Shown: positions 38,358-48,370, counted from the stretch's first letter. The stretch: DNA of 64,000 nt from Paracoccus shandongensis (GCF_017315735.1 NZ_JAFLRK010000007.1:62001-126000), one strand, 5' to 3'. Program-made: numbers and translations. Notes: generated by a model from the letters alone, not told the origin.

Positions 38358-40400
38358 TCATCGTCCCAGAATGAAGGCGCGGGGGTTGCGTTCGATCAGC
38401 CGGGCCAGCGACCCGAAGGCCTCGGTCGCGCGGCGCAGTTCGCGCAGCATGTTGACGGCCTCGGTGTTGAAGGCCGAACGGTCGCCATAGGAGGCCAGGA
38501 CCGAATCGGCCCGCGCGGCGGTGGCTTCCAGCCGCCCGATCAGCTGCGGCAGGCGCTGGACAGAGGCGGCCACCTGGTCGGCGGCGGTGCTGGCGCTGTC
38601 CAGGGCGTCGTTCAGGCTGCCTACCGCGCCGCCGTCGCGCAGGTCGTTCAGCAGGCCCGATGCGGCCTCCAGCGTGTCGGACAGGTTGCGGGGCAGCTGT
38701 TCGGCATCCTCGCTGCCCAGCATGGCGCGCAGGTCGGCCAGGATGCCTTCGGCCTGGGCGCTGATTTCCGAGAAGTTGAACTCCTCGACCGCGGCGGCGG
38801 CGGCGTCGATGCTGTCCACCATCTCGGGGGCGTCGGCGGCGGCCAGCTTGACCGCCTCGGCGGCGGCGGCGGCCTCGTCGACCAGGCGGGCGAGGTTGGC
38901 GGCGGTGTCGGCCTCGCGCAACTCGCGCGCCATGCCGCCGATGTCGGTGGCGGCCCCCCGGGCCTGGTCCAGCGTCTGGCGCAGGCTTTCGGGGATGGCG
39001 CGCGTATCCTCGGAACTGGCAATGGCGGTGACGCTGTTCATCATGTCGGTGGCCGACCGCAGCACCTCCTCCAGCGGCAGGTTGCCGATGCGCGACAGGA
39101 AGCCCTGGGCGCTGGCCGTGAAATCCTCCAGATCGCCGGGGACCGAGGGGATGATCGGGTTCGGCTGGGCGCCGGTGTCGATCAGGGCGGGCGCGGCGTC
39201 GGGGATATCGACCAGCTCGACCATCAGCGAGGTGCCCAGGAAGCCTGCGCTGGCCACGCGCGCGCGCAGGCCGTCGGCCACGGCCTCTTGCAGGAAGGCC
39301 AGGGCGTCCTCGGGCGTGGCCTCGGCAGGCAGCCCCAGCCGGAAGGGAGAGATCGCCATGGTCACGACCTGGCGGATCTTGTCCGTTTCCTGATCGGCCG
39401 TGACCGCCAGGTCCGTGACCTGGCCCACGCGCAGGCCCTGGAACTGCACGTCGGCGCCCTTTTCCAGCCCGCGCAGGGAATCGTCGATCAGCATGGCGAT
39501 GCGCAAGGGCTCGGCATTGTCGCTGGCCAGGATGTCGTTGCGGGCCGTGTCCTCGTCGGGTTGCAGGGCAAAGACATGGCCCGGCTCGACCGGCTGGCCG
39601 CCGCTGACCAGCGTGTCGAAGGCCACGCCCCCTTGCAGCACGGATGACAGCGAGTTCACGTTCAGCGACACGCCCGAGGCGCCCAGCGACAGCGAAAAGC
39701 CCGAGGTGTCCCAGAAGACCGTGGCCGTGGTCAGCCGCTTGTCATGGGGCGCCTCGATGAAGGCGTCGGCGATGACCTGGTCCTCGGTGTCGGCCAGGCG
39801 CAGGTTTTCCATGCGGCCCACCTGCACGCCGCGATACAGCACCGGCGCGCCTTCGCCGATGCCGTCGGCATTCTCCATCGCCAGGGTGACCCAGGTGCCG
39901 GGCGTGTCGCTGCGCACCAGGGGCGGGCGTTCCTGGCCCACGAAGCGGTCCTGCGGCGCGGATACCGTGGCGTCCCAATAGCCCTCGATGAAGGATCCGG
40001 TCAGCACGGTGTCCAGCCGCGTCACCCCCTGGGCCGTGACCTGGGGGCGGACGATCCAGAAGGCCGCGTCGCTGTCGATATAGGGGGCCACGTCCTTGTC
40101 CACGCGGATCCTGACCACGACGCGGGACAGATCGGCGGTGAAGCTGACCCCCTCGACCTGGCCCACGGTGATCTCGCGGAAGCGCAGGGCGGTTTCGCCC
40201 GGGGTGACGCCGGTGGCATCCGTGAATTCAACCTCGATCACCTCGCCCCGGCCCGCATAGGCGTTCCAGGCGATGCCCAGCGTCACCACCAGGGCGATGA
40301 TCGGCACCAGCCAGATGATGTTGATCCCGGCCTGGGCCGCGCGCACGGCGGTCTTTCGCGCGGGACTTGCCGGTCTCGGCGGCGGCGGCTGATCGGTCAT
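38358..40400 (-). CDS. pqiB: PqiB-like MCE-domain intermembrane transport protein
   Basis: 680 residues. One N-terminal membrane helix (INIIWLVPIIALVVTLGIAW) anchors it in the inner membrane. Three MCE domains follow (segments GETALRFREITVGQVEGV, APVLYRGVQVGRMENL and ADVQFQGLRVGQVTDL), then a long alpha-helical C-terminal part (about 430-670) that in PqiB forms a needle across the periplasm. It works with the two PqiA half-proteins and PqiC. It lies 7 bases downstream of the second pqiA gene. Confidence 0.92.
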   Translation of the reverse strand: MTDQPPPPRPASPARKTAVRAAQAGINIIWLVPIIALVVTLGIAWNAYAGRGEVIEVEFTDATGVTPGETALRFREITVGQVEGVSFTADLSRVVVRIRVDKDVAPYIDSDAAFWIVRPQVTAQGVTRLDTVLTGSFIEGYWDATVSAPQDRFVGQERPPLVRSDTPGTWVTLAMENADGIGEGAPVLYRGVQVGRMENLRLADTEDQVIADAFIEAPHDKRLTTATVFWDTSGFSLSLGASGVSLNVNSLSSVLQGGVAFDTLVSGGQPVEPGHVFALQPDEDTARNDILASDNAEPLRIAMLIDDSLRGLEKGADVQFQGLRVGQVTDLAVTADQETDKIRQVVTMAISPFRLGLPAEATPEDALAFLQEAVADGLRARVASAGFLGTSLMVELVDIPDAAPALIDTGAQPNPIIPSVPGDLEDFTASAQGFLSRIGNLPLEEVLRSATDMMNSVTAIASSEDTRAIPESLRQTLDQARGAATDIGGMARELREADTAANLARLVDEAAAAAEAVKLAAADAPEMVDSIDAAAAAVEEFNFSEISAQAEGILADLRAMLGSEDAEQLPRNLSDTLEAASGLLNDLRDGGAVGSLNDALDSASTAADQVAASVQRLPQLIGRLEATAARADSVLASYGDRSAFNTEAVNMLRELRRATEAFGSLARLIERNPRAFILGR

Positions 40401-40407
40401 GGTCTGC

Positions 40408-41067
40408 TTAGTCCTGCCCCGTGTCGTCCGTCCGGCTGCGCAGCGGCAACCCGCGCCAGATCAGTCTTGGATCAAAGCTTTGCGCGGAAAGCATGGTGAA
40501 GGCAACAGACAGCGCGAAGGACACGGCGGCAGGCCCCGGATGGATGGATGCCACAAAGCCCAGTTGCACCAGCGCCGACAGGATCGCCACCACGAACACG
40601 TCGATCATCGACCAGCGGCCGATGAATTCCACCACCTCATAGATCTTCAGCCGCGTTTGGGCCTGATCGACCGTGGCGGGCTTGCCCGCGACCCGCGCCA
40701 GCCAGGCGATCGACAGGAACTTGGCGATCGGCACGATCACGGACGCGACAAAGACAATGATGGCGATGTCGTAGTTGCCGTAATGGATCAGCTCGACCAC
40801 GCCTTCCAGGATGGTGGCCTCGGTGCTGCCTTGCAGCCCGGCGAAGGTCTGGGTGCGCATCATCGGGAACAGGTTGGCGGGGACATACATGATCAGGCCC
40901 GCCAGCCACCAGGCCCAGACCTTTTGCAGGCCCCGCCGGTCGGGGGGCACCAGATCCGCGCCGCAGCGGTCGCAGGTTTCCCGGTCCACGGGCCAGACGC
41001 GGCCGCAGGATCGGCAGCCGACCAGGCCTGCGCGATGCGCGGTCAGGACGGGCTGGTCAGGCGTCAT
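40408..41067 (-). CDS. pqiA: PqiA-like inner-membrane protein, C-terminal half-type
   Basis: 219 residues, with a rubredoxin-like zinc site (GCRSCGRVW...CDRCGADLV) and four membrane helices from about residue 50 (WAWWLAGLIMYVPANLFPMM; YDIAIIVFVASVIVPIAKF). It matches the second half of the fused E. coli PqiA. ATG 41067 overlaps the upstream pqiA half gene by 4 nt; a longer frame upstream is shadow sequence of that gene. Confidence 0.85.
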   Translation of the reverse strand: MTPDQPVLTAHRAGLVGCRSCGRVWPVDRETCDRCGADLVPPDRRGLQKVWAWWLAGLIMYVPANLFPMMRTQTFAGLQGSTEATILEGVVELIHYGNYDIAIIVFVASVIVPIAKFLSIAWLARVAGKPATVDQAQTRLKIYEVVEFIGRWSMIDVFVVAILSALVQLGFVASIHPGPAAVSFALSVAFTMLSAQSFDPRLIWRGLPLRSRTDDTGQD

Positions 41068-41804
41068 CGCGCAGGGCCCCGCGCGGTTTCGCGCCCGTCG
41101 GTGGGCAGGCCCGCATCCTCGATGGCGTCCCAGATGGTCGTCTGGCACATGAACCCGCGCGAGGCGAGGTTGACCAGGATCAGCGCGCAAAAGGCCCAGA
41201 AGGCGGGCCCCAGATGGACCGTGGCAAGCCCCGCCACCTTGACCAGGGCGACCGCGGTGCCGATCACGAAAATCTCGGCCATGGACCAGGGGCGCAGTTC
41301 CTCGGACCAGCGGAAGGCCATTGCTGCGTGGCGATAGGGGGCGCGGCCCTGGGCCAGGGGGGCCAGCGTATAGACCAGAAGGAAGGACCGCAGCACCGGC
41401 AGGCCCACGATCATCGCCATCACCGCCAGCACCAGCGGCAGCAGCACCCCGTCGGCAAAGGCCATGGCCACGCCGAACAGCGATGTCGCGTTGCCAAAGC
41501 CCATACGAGAGATTTCCAGGAACGGAAAGAACACCGCCCCCATCATCAGCACCATCGACGTGAAGGCCAGCGCGATCAGCTGGCCAAAGGCCCCGCCCCG
41601 GGGCTTGGCCAAGACGCCCCCGCAGCGGATGCAGCGCGCGGTTTCGCCGGGTTCCAGCTCCTCCTCGACATGCAGGGCGTCGCAGCGCGGGCAGGCCATC
41701 AGCCCCCGGCCAGTCGTCAGATCAAAGCTGCCCTGCGCATCCATGGCTTGCAAGATAAGGACCGCGCCCGCCCGCGCAAGCGGCATCGTGGCCGATGCGG
41801 TCAT
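41064..41804 (-). CDS. pqiA: PqiA-like inner-membrane protein, N-terminal half-type
   Basis: 246 residues, with a zinc-ribbon motif (ACPRCDALH...CIRCGGVLA) followed by four membrane helices (about residues 75-240; VLMMGAVFFPFLEISRMGFG, VLPLVLAVMAMIVGLPVLRS type). It heads the pqi operon. The gene is directly adjacent to the end of the upstream kinase gene. ATG 41804 has no strong ribosome site; ATG 41744 would also give an intact domain. The PqiA activity is therefore split over two genes, as is common outside enterobacteria. Confidence 0.82.
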   Translation of the reverse strand: MTASATMPLARAGAVLILQAMDAQGSFDLTTGRGLMACPRCDALHVEEELEPGETARCIRCGGVLAKPRGGAFGQLIALAFTSMVLMMGAVFFPFLEISRMGFGNATSLFGVAMAFADGVLLPLVLAVMAMIVGLPVLRSFLLVYTLAPLAQGRAPYRHAAMAFRWSEELRPWSMAEIFVIGTAVALVKVAGLATVHLGPAFWAFCALILVNLASRGFMCQTTIWDAIEDAGLPTDGRETARGPAR

Positions 41805-43589
41805 TCAATGCCGCGCCCCGGGACGCGCCGCCGAGGTCAGCACGACATTGCGCGCCTCGGCCAGGGTGCGGGATTCGTCGATGGCGAAATGCAGGCGCAA
41901 GACGAAGCTGTTGCCTTCCACCCCTGCCGTGGCCTCTCCCTCCAGCTGGGTGGTGAAGGCCTCGATCAACTGGCTGCCAAGGCCCGTCCCCTCGGACTGG
42001 GGAGAGTCCTTGCCGATGGAATTGGCGACCTCCAGAAGGCCCCGGCCGGGCGCGACGGTCGCCAGGTCCACCCTGACCCATGGCGCATCCTCGCCCGGCG
42101 CGGTGCCCGCGTATTTCAGCGCATTGGTAAAGGCCTCGGTCGCCAGAAGCGACAAGGGCACCGCCTGGTCGGGCAGCAGGATCAGGGTCTCGATGTTCTT
42201 CTCGATCCGCAGGGGGCTGCCCGGCTCGACCGAGGCGCTGACCATCTGGTTGATGATGTCGCAGATCAGCCGCCCGGCCTCGACCGCGTCCAGGTGTTCG
42301 GCCTGGTAGAGGTTGCGATAGATCGTCGCCAGCGCCGCCACCCGGTCCTGGACGGACCGCAGCACGCGCTTGGCGTCGGGGTCGTCGATCACCCGGCTTT
42401 GCATGTTGATGATGGACGCGATCAATTGCAGGTTGTTCTTGACCCGGTGATGGACCTCTTTCAGCAGGACGGTCTTTTCGGCGACGGCTTCCTCCATCGC
42501 TTCCTCGTCGCGGATCAGGATGCGGGCCATGTTGTGGAAAGTCTGGCTGACATCGCAGATCTCGGTCGGCGCGTCGGTCAGGACCGGGGGCGGTTCGCTG
42601 CGGTTGCCGATGGCGAAGCGGCGCATCTGGCCGCGCAGCACGGTGATGTGGCGCAACACCATGCGGAACACCGCGAAATAGGCCACCGCCAGCGATACCA
42701 GCCACAGGGCCATGGGGATCGTCACCGCGCCAAAGCGCGACAACTGGAACAGCCCGACGCCCGCCGTCTTGGGCGACCAACTGCCAAGCGCGTAAACTAG
42801 CCCCGGGATGGCGGGCACGACGGTGAACATGCGCATCTGGCCGTTGCCGGCGCGGGCGCGGAAGGTCGTCTCGCTCCGCGACAGCAGGCTGACCAGCTCG
42901 ACGTTCTGGGGCAGGATGTCCGCGACGCTGGTCTGGGCGTCGGTGTCCGAGGTCAGGATCTCGCCCTGCTGGTTGAAGGTCACGATCCGCGCGCCGTCGC
43001 CGCCGAAGCTGATGTTGTGGGTGGACCGCAGCAATTCGTTGGTCAGCGACAAGCCGATATATCCCAGCAGCTGGCTGTCGCGATACAAGGGCTGCATCAC
43101 CAGCACCACCGGGCGGCGGCTGACCGTGCCCCGGTCGATGGCGGTGATGCGGATGCCCGGCTGGGACATGAAGGTCCGGTAACCCTCGGACCGGCTCAGA
43201 TCCAGGAGGCCGCCCCCGCTTGCCGAATTGCAGGTGCTGATCCCGTCCAGGGGCACGAAGCCCGCGAAGACATAGGTGGCGCTGCGTTCGATGAAGTTGC
43301 GCATCAGGTCCGAACAGACCTCGGGGCGCTCCAGGGCCTCCAGCACGGCGGGGCCCAGGGCGTCCGCCGATCCGAGCGCGCTTTGCAACAGCGCCCGTTC
43401 CCCCGCCGCGGTCGAGGCGGTGCGGCCCAGAAGCGCGATTTCCACCCCGCGCTCGGCCTCGGCCACCAGGTTGAAGTTCTGGATCAGCGAGATCAGGCCC
43501 AGGGGCAGGATGGCCACGGACAGCAAGGCGCCCAGCCGGAAGCCCAGCTTGCGGGAAAAATCCAGACGGTCGCTGATCCGCCGGAACAC
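41805..43589 (-). CDS. Sensor histidine kinase of the HWE/HisKA_2 type, likely general stress response kinase
   Basis: 594 residues. Helix 1 (about 20-40) and helix 2 (about 290-312) bracket a periplasmic sensor region. A HAMP-like linker leads to the HisKA_2 domain with LLKEVHHRVKNNLQLIASI (phospho-His near residue 380) and an ATPase domain with LATEAFTNALKYAG and GTGLGSQLIEAF. This kinase class phosphorylates PhyR-type regulators. It lies 9 bases behind the ecfG gene and faces phyR, so it is very likely the cognate input kinase. The sensed signal is unknown. Confidence 0.85.
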   Translation of the reverse strand: MFRRISDRLDFSRKLGFRLGALLSVAILPLGLISLIQNFNLVAEAERGVEIALLGRTASTAAGERALLQSALGSADALGPAVLEALERPEVCSDLMRNFIERSATYVFAGFVPLDGISTCNSASGGGLLDLSRSEGYRTFMSQPGIRITAIDRGTVSRRPVVLVMQPLYRDSQLLGYIGLSLTNELLRSTHNISFGGDGARIVTFNQQGEILTSDTDAQTSVADILPQNVELVSLLSRSETTFRARAGNGQMRMFTVVPAIPGLVYALGSWSPKTAGVGLFQLSRFGAVTIPMALWLVSLAVAYFAVFRMVLRHITVLRGQMRRFAIGNRSEPPPVLTDAPTEICDVSQTFHNMARILIRDEEAMEEAVAEKTVLLKEVHHRVKNNLQLIASIINMQSRVIDDPDAKRVLRSVQDRVAALATIYRNLYQAEHLDAVEAGRLICDIINQMVSASVEPGSPLRIEKNIETLILLPDQAVPLSLLATEAFTNALKYAGTAPGEDAPWVRVDLATVAPGRGLLEVANSIGKDSPQSEGTGLGSQLIEAFTTQLEGEATAGVEGNSFVLRLHFAIDESRTLAEARNVVLTSAARPGARH

Positions 43590-43598
43590 CGGCGGTCC

Positions 43599-44165
43599 CT
43601 AGCGGGCGATGGTGTGGCTGGACGCCATCACGGCCAGGGTCGCCTGATCGGTCATGTCCAGTTCCTCACCGCTTTCCAGATGCAGCAACTCGGCCAGCTT
43701 GCGGCGCCCGCGATTGGCCCGCGACTTGACGGTGCCGATGGCCACGCCCGTCATGTCGGCCGCTTCCTCGTAGGAAAAGCCCGATGCGCCCACCAGGATC
43801 AGCGCCTCGCGCTGTTCGTCGGGAAGCTGGGCGAAGGCCACGCGGAAATCCTTCATCGCCAGGCGCCCGTCATGTTCGGGGCGCGTCGCCTGGCGGGCGG
43901 CGTGGATGCCGTCGCTGTCGCTGACCTCGCGCTTGGTCTTGCGGCGGGCCGAATAGAAGGTGTTGCGCAGGATCGTGAACAGCCAGGCGCGCAGGTTGGT
44001 GCCCGCCTGGAACTTGTCCATGTTGGTCCAGGCCTTGACGATGGTGTCCTGCACCAGGTCGTCGGCGGCCGCCCCTTCGCGCGTCAGCGACAAGGCAAAG
44101 GCGCGCAGGGCCGGCAGATGGTCCACCAGCTGGTCGCGCGGATCCGTCGTCGCGGATTTCTTCAT
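43599..44165 (-). CDS. ecfG: ECF sigma factor EcfG (general stress response)
   Basis: 188 residues. Sigma region 2 includes LVDHLPALRAFALSLTREGA and DDLVQDTIVKAWTNMDKF; region 4 includes LPDEQREALILVGASGFSYE and GTVKSRANRGRRKLAELL. The context identifies it as the EcfG subgroup: nepR directly upstream and phyR divergent. EcfG recognises GGAAC-N16/17-CGTT-type promoters, several of which are visible in this window. ATG 44165 is preferred over the GTG at 44180; neither has a perfect ribosome site. The product is held inactive by NepR. Confidence 0.93.
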   Translation of the reverse strand: MKKSATTDPRDQLVDHLPALRAFALSLTREGAAADDLVQDTIVKAWTNMDKFQAGTNLRAWLFTILRNTFYSARRKTKREVSDSDGIHAARQATRPEHDGRLAMKDFRVAFAQLPDEQREALILVGASGFSYEEAADMTGVAIGTVKSRANRGRRKLAELLHLESGEELDMTDQATLAVMASSHTIAR

Positions 44166-44207
44166 AGTCTCACCGTCCACCGTCGCGTCGTCGCGTTTGC
44201 AAGGAAG

Positions 44208-44354
44208 TCACTTCTGCTCGCGCAGTTGTTCGAGAAGCGCCAGGAAACGGTCGGGGATCTGCTCGGTCACGTCCTGTTCGTAGACGCGGCGCAGATTCTC
44301 GTCTATCTGCTTCTCGACTGCCGCCTTGCGACGATCATCTCGCTTCGATGTCAT
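44208..44354 (-). CDS. nepR: Anti-sigma factor NepR
   Basis: 48 residues. It has the NepR core helices: VEKQIDENLRRVYEQDV, then EQIPDRFLALLEQL. NepR binds EcfG until phosphorylated PhyR pulls it away. It is encoded 42 bases before ecfG, in the same transcript. The start is ATG 44354; the frame could extend upstream, but that sequence is promoter DNA. Confidence 0.92.
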   Translation of the reverse strand: MTSKRDDRRKAAVEKQIDENLRRVYEQDVTEQIPDRFLALLEQLREQK

Positions 44355-44393
44355 TACTTTGTTAGTCCCGGAAATCTTGTGCGCACGTCCACC

Positions 44394-44419
44394 AACCTGT
44401 AGGGGTTGGGATAGGTTCC
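44394..44419 (-). promoter_or_regulatory. EcfG-type promoter of nepR-ecfG
   Basis: On the minus strand: GGAAC (44419-44415), 17 bases, then GGTT (44397-44394), one base off the GGAAC-N16/17-CGTT consensus of alphaproteobacterial general stress promoters. It lies 40 bases before nepR, as expected for positive autoregulation. Confidence 0.7.
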
Positions 44420-44451
44420 GCGCAATATGCGAAATGCGAAGGATGAGAGAT

Positions 44452-45258
44452 ATGTCGTCAGCCGATCTGGCCCAATCCATCGGGCGCGAGCTGCCCTATC
44501 TGCGGCGCTATGCGCGCGCGCTGACCGGCAGCCAGCGCGCCGGTGACAATTATGCCGCCGCTACCCTGGAAGCCATCCTGTCGGACCGCTCGATCCTGCA
44601 AGGGGAGGACGACACCCGGATCGGGCTGTTCCGCACCTTCCACGCGATCTGGCAAAGTTCCGGCCAGCCGGTCGATGAAACCGACCGCACCGCCCGAGAG
44701 ATGCGCGCCCAGGACCACCTGCGCGGCCTGACCGCCAATTCCCGCGAAGCCCTGCTGCTGCGCACCATCGAGGAGCTGCGCTTCGACCAGATCGGCCGCG
44801 TGATGCAGATCGACGCCGCCGAGGCCGAGGAACTGGTGGGCATCGCCCTGGCCGAGATGAGCGCGTCCATGCGCGGCAAGGTCATGGTGATCGAGGACGA
44901 GATGATCATCGCCATGGACCTGAAAGGCATCGTCCAGGCCATGGGCCACGAGGTCACGGGCGTGGCCCGCACCCATTCCGCCGCCATCGAACTGGCCGCG
45001 CAAAGCCGCCCCGACCTGATCCTGGCCGACATCCAGCTGGCCGACGGATCCTCGGGCATCGACGCGGTGAACGAGCTTCTGCGCGACCTGGGCGACATCC
45101 CGGTGATCTTCATCACCGCCTTCCCCGAACGCCTGCTGACCGGCGAGCGGCCGGAGCCGGCCTTCCTGATCTCGAAACCCTACAACGAGGAACAGGTGCG
45201 CTCGGCCGTCAGCCAGGCGATGTTCTTTTCCTCGACCGAGGGGCTGGACGCGGCGTAA
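44452..45258 (+). CDS. phyR: Response regulator PhyR (anti-anti-sigma factor)
   Basis: 268 residues. The N-terminal ~125 residues mimic an ECF sigma factor (LAQSIGRELPYLRRYARALT; TANSREALLLRTIEELRFDQI). The C-terminal receiver domain carries the acidic pocket VIEDEMI, phospho-acceptor Asp193 in LADIQLADGSSG, and Thr and Lys in FITAFPERL and LISKPYNEEQV. Phosphorylation exposes the sigma-like half, which binds NepR and frees EcfG. ATG 44452 is chosen because GAAGGATGAGAG precedes it; ATGs at 44434 and 44443 sit on or before that site. Confidence 0.95.
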   Translation: MSSADLAQSIGRELPYLRRYARALTGSQRAGDNYAAATLEAILSDRSILQGEDDTRIGLFRTFHAIWQSSGQPVDETDRTAREMRAQDHLRGLTANSREALLLRTIEELRFDQIGRVMQIDAAEAEELVGIALAEMSASMRGKVMVIEDEMIIAMDLKGIVQAMGHEVTGVARTHSAAIELAAQSRPDLILADIQLADGSSGIDAVNELLRDLGDIPVIFITAFPERLLTGERPEPAFLISKPYNEEQVRSAVSQAMFFSSTEGLDAA

Positions 45259-45292
45259 GGCCCGCGCCCGCGCGACAGGACAGGGCGGCGGG

Positions 45293-46183
45293 TCATTCCG
45301 CCGCCTTTCTGATGCCTTCGACCAGCGATGCGCGGGCCTCGCGCGCGGCGCGGACGCGGCGGCGGCGGGCGATCTCGACATTGATCAGCGCGCCCAGCAA
45401 GACCGAAAAGCCCGCCAGGTAGAACCACATCAGCAGCGCCACCACCGTGCCGATGGACCCGTAGATCCGGTTGTAGCTGTTGAAGCTGCTGAGATAGGCG
45501 GAAAAGGCGACCGAGGCCACGGCCCACAGCACGGCGGCGAAAAAGGCACCCCAGGTAAAGACCGGCGTGCGCGGCGTCTTCACGTTGGGGCCATAACGGT
45601 ACAGGATGCCGATCCCCAGGATCACGATCAGGAACATCGCCCCCCAGGGCAGCCCCGCGACCAGCCAGCCGCGCACCTGTTCGAAGACCTGGAAATTCAG
45701 CAGGATCGGCACAAGGACGATGGTCGCCAGCCCCGCCAGCGAGATGCCCACGATGGCCAGCGTCAGCGCATAGGCCAGCACGAAGCTGAAGACCGTCGAA
45801 TGGGACCGCACGCCATAGGCGGCGTTCAGGCCCCCCACCACCGCCTCGACCCCCGCGCGGGCGGCGATGGTCGCCACCATGAAGGACACGAAAGAGGTCC
45901 AGCCGACCGAGGTCCGCCCCGCCGAGGTCAGCGACAGCACCTGCGCGTCGATCAGGTCCGCCGCCCCCTCGGGCAGGAATTCATGCGCCACGTCCAGATA
46001 GGTATTGATGACAGTGGGGTCGAACCACAGGCTCCACAGCGCGACAATGGCGGCCAGGGCCGGAAAGACCGCGAACATGGCGTAGAAGGCCACGCCTGCC
46101 GCGATCAGGCCCATGTGAATCTTGTCCATGCGTTCCAGAACCGCCGCCACAAAGGCCCAGATCTCGCGCAGGAGGGTCAGCAT
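45293..46183 (-). CDS. YihY/BrkB family inner-membrane protein
   Basis: 296 residues with about six hydrophobic helices. Family marks are LIAAGVAFYAMFAVFPALAA near residue 28 and YGSIGTVVALLMWFYLAGF near 240. The family was once called RNase BN, but that assignment does not hold; the function is unknown. A basic C-terminal tail is cytoplasmic. It is convergent with phyR (34-base gap) with no obvious terminator between. Confidence 0.85.
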   Translation of the reverse strand: MLTLLREIWAFVAAVLERMDKIHMGLIAAGVAFYAMFAVFPALAAIVALWSLWFDPTVINTYLDVAHEFLPEGAADLIDAQVLSLTSAGRTSVGWTSFVSFMVATIAARAGVEAVVGGLNAAYGVRSHSTVFSFVLAYALTLAIVGISLAGLATIVLVPILLNFQVFEQVRGWLVAGLPWGAMFLIVILGIGILYRYGPNVKTPRTPVFTWGAFFAAVLWAVASVAFSAYLSSFNSYNRIYGSIGTVVALLMWFYLAGFSVLLGALINVEIARRRRVRAAREARASLVEGIRKAAE

Positions 46184-46240
46184 CGCACATTCGCCCTTGT
46201 GGCCGGACTGGCCTTATGGCGTCACCGGCGGGCGGAACTG

Positions 46241-46942
46241 TCAACCTGTATAGCGCGCCCAGACCGCCGTTTCGCCTAAGCGTGCCACGAATTCGGCATG
46301 GGCCTCGGCCTCGGCCGGGGTCAGGCGCGGGGCCAGAGGGGCGGGGCGCGCGGCGCGGGGGCCGCTGCCCCCGCCTTGCGGGCCGGCATTGGCGCCGCGT
46401 CCGGGCTGGTCCAGCACCAGGTCCGGCTGGCGGCCGCCGATCAGTTCCAGATAAACCTCGGCCAGCAGCTCGCTGTCCAGAAGCGCGCCGTGCCGCTGCC
46501 GGTTCGAGTTGTCCACCCCGAAGCGGCGGCAGAGCGCGTCCAGCGTGGCCGGAGAGCCGGGAAACTTTTCGCGCGCAAGGGCCAGGGTATCCAGGGCGCG
46601 CGACCAAGGCAGGAGGGGACGGCCCAGACGGCGCAGTTCGGCGTTCAGGAACTTCATGTCGAAACTGGCATTGTGGATCACCAGCCGGGCATCCTCGCCG
46701 ATGAAGTCGATGAAGCCCTGGGCCACGTCCGCGAATTTCGGCTTGTCGCGCAGGAAGTCGTCGCCCAGGCCATGCACCTCGAAGGCCTCCTTGGGCATGG
46801 AGCGTTCGGGGTTGATATAGACGTGAAAGGTCCGGCCGGTGGGCAGGTGGTTCACAAGCTCGATCCCGCCGATTTCCACGATGCGGTCGTCCTTGTCCGC
46901 ATCGAAGCCGGTGGTCTCGGTATCCATCACGATTTCACGCAC
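46241..46942 (-). CDS. dnaQ: DNA polymerase III epsilon subunit (proofreading exonuclease)
   Basis: 233 residues, DEDDh 3'-5' exonuclease. Exo I is [10 protein letters not shown] near residue 6, Exo II is [13 protein letters not shown] near 90, and Exo III is [20 protein letters not shown] near 150 with His and Asp. The C-terminal tail binding the alpha subunit is present. The start is GTG 46942: AAGGAG lies 10 nt upstream, whereas the TTG at 46951 is too close to it. The gene overlaps coaE by 8 nt and ends the aroE-coaE-dnaQ unit, which reads away from the predicted origin. Confidence 0.93.
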   Translation of the reverse strand: MREIVMDTETTGFDADKDDRIVEIGGIELVNHLPTGRTFHVYINPERSMPKEAFEVHGLGDDFLRDKPKFADVAQGFIDFIGEDARLVIHNASFDMKFLNAELRRLGRPLLPWSRALDTLALAREKFPGSPATLDALCRRFGVDNSNRQRHGALLDSELLAEVYLELIGGRQPDLVLDQPGRGANAGPQGGGSGPRAARPAPLAPRLTPAEAEAHAEFVARLGETAVWARYTG

Positions 46943-47522
46943 GGGTGCCAATCTCCTTCACGATCCGGTCCACGGCCTGGCGGGCGGCGTCCAGGCTGTC
47001 GGTGGGGATGATCCAGTCGGCCCGCGCCCGCTTTTCCGCATCCGGCATCTGCCGCGACAGGATCAAGGCCAGCAGGTCTTCCGTCATGCCCGGCCGCGCC
47101 AGAACCCGGCGCCGCTGCGTGTCCGCATCGGCCGAGACAACCGCCACACCGTCCATCTGCCCCTGATAGCCGTTTTCGTAAAGCAGCGGAATATCCAGAA
47201 CGACCAGCGGCGCATCGGCATGGCGGGCCACGAAGGCTTCCCGGTCGGCGGCGACGATGGGATGCACGATGGCCGACAGGCGGTCCAGCGCGGCGGGGTC
47301 GCCTGCAATCGCGGCCTTCAGCGCGGCGCGGTCGATGCCGCCGTCCCACAGTGCCGCAGGGAAGGCCGCCGCCACCGGCCCGACCGCCGCGCCCCCGGGG
47401 GCGTAAAGGCGATGGACCGCCTGGTCGGCGTCCCAGACCGGGTGGCCCCTGTCGCGGAACATCTGGGCGGTGGTGGACTTGCCCATGCCGATGCTGCCGG
47501 TCAGGCCCAGGCGGAAGGTCAT
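46935..47522 (-). CDS. coaE: Dephospho-CoA kinase
   Basis: 195 residues, P-loop kinase for the last step of coenzyme A synthesis. Walker A is [12 protein letters not shown] at residues 6-17, followed by [12 protein letters not shown] and the lid region [14 protein letters not shown]. Length is normal. It overlaps aroE by 4 nt and dnaQ by 8 nt. Confidence 0.94.
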   Translation of the reverse strand: MTFRLGLTGSIGMGKSTTAQMFRDRGHPVWDADQAVHRLYAPGGAAVGPVAAAFPAALWDGGIDRAALKAAIAGDPAALDRLSAIVHPIVAADREAFVARHADAPLVVLDIPLLYENGYQGQMDGVAVVSADADTQRRRVLARPGMTEDLLALILSRQMPDAEKRARADWIIPTDSLDAARQAVDRIVKEIGTRA

Positions 47523-48370
47523 TCCAGCACGGCCCGGCGCAGGTCGTCGTCCACCTCGGGGCGGCGGCCGAACCAGCGCTCGAACCCGGGTGCGGCCTGG
47601 TGCAGCAGCATCCCCAGGCCATCGACGACACGGCAGCCGCGTGCCTGCGCGTCAGCCAGGAAGGGCGTCATCAGCGGCGTATAGACAAGGTCGGTGACAA
47701 GCGCATCGGGCGACAGCGCGTCCAAGGGCAAGCGCAGGGGCTGCTTGCCCTCCATCCCCAAGGAGGTCGCGTTGACCACGGTCGCCGCGCCGTCCAGCAT
47801 GTTGCCCGCCTGCGCCCAGTCATAGACGACCAGCCGGGCACCGAATTCGGCCTTGATCTGTTCGGAACGGATGCGGGTTCGGTTTGTGATGCGCACTTCC
47901 TTGACCCCGCTGTCCAGAAGCGAGGCGACCACCGCGCGCGCCGCGCCCCCCGCGCCGATCACGGCGGCCGGACCGGCATCGGTCTGCCAGTCGGGAGCGT
48001 TCTGGCGCAGGTTGGCGATGAAGCCATAGCCGTCGGTGTTGTCGGCATGGATCTTGCCGTCGGGGCGGAAAATCAGCGTGTTCGCCGCCCCGATCAGCGC
48101 CGCGCGGTCGGTCACGGAATCGGCCAGCGTCAGCACGGCCTCTTTATGCGGGATGGTGACGTTGACGCCCACGAAGCCCAGGCGGGGCAGGGCGCGCAGC
48201 GCCTCGGTCAGGTGTTCGGGCATGACGGGCATGGGGATGTAATGCCCAGCGATGCCACAGCGCTGCAGCCAGTGGCCGTGCAGGCGCGGGGATCGGGAAT
48301 GCGCGATCGGCATCCCGATGACCCCGGCAAGCGGAACATGGGCAGGGCGGCTTGGCTGGTCGTCGGTCAT
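47519..48370 (-). CDS. aroE: Shikimate dehydrogenase (NADP+)
   Basis: 283 residues. It reduces 3-dehydroshikimate in aromatic amino acid synthesis. Motifs: [17 protein letters not shown] near residue 20, [11 protein letters not shown] near 70 with the catalytic Lys of [13 protein letters not shown] near 108, the dinucleotide site [19 protein letters not shown] near 136 and NRTRIR near 165. ATG 48370 heads the leftward operon that begins at the edge of the predicted origin. Confidence 0.94.
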   Translation of the reverse strand: MTDDQPSRPAHVPLAGVIGMPIAHSRSPRLHGHWLQRCGIAGHYIPMPVMPEHLTEALRALPRLGFVGVNVTIPHKEAVLTLADSVTDRAALIGAANTLIFRPDGKIHADNTDGYGFIANLRQNAPDWQTDAGPAAVIGAGGAARAVVASLLDSGVKEVRITNRTRIRSEQIKAEFGARLVVYDWAQAGNMLDGAATVVNATSLGMEGKQPLRLPLDALSPDALVTDLVYTPLMTPFLADAQARGCRVVDGLGMLLHQAAPGFERWFGRRPEVDDDLRRAVLE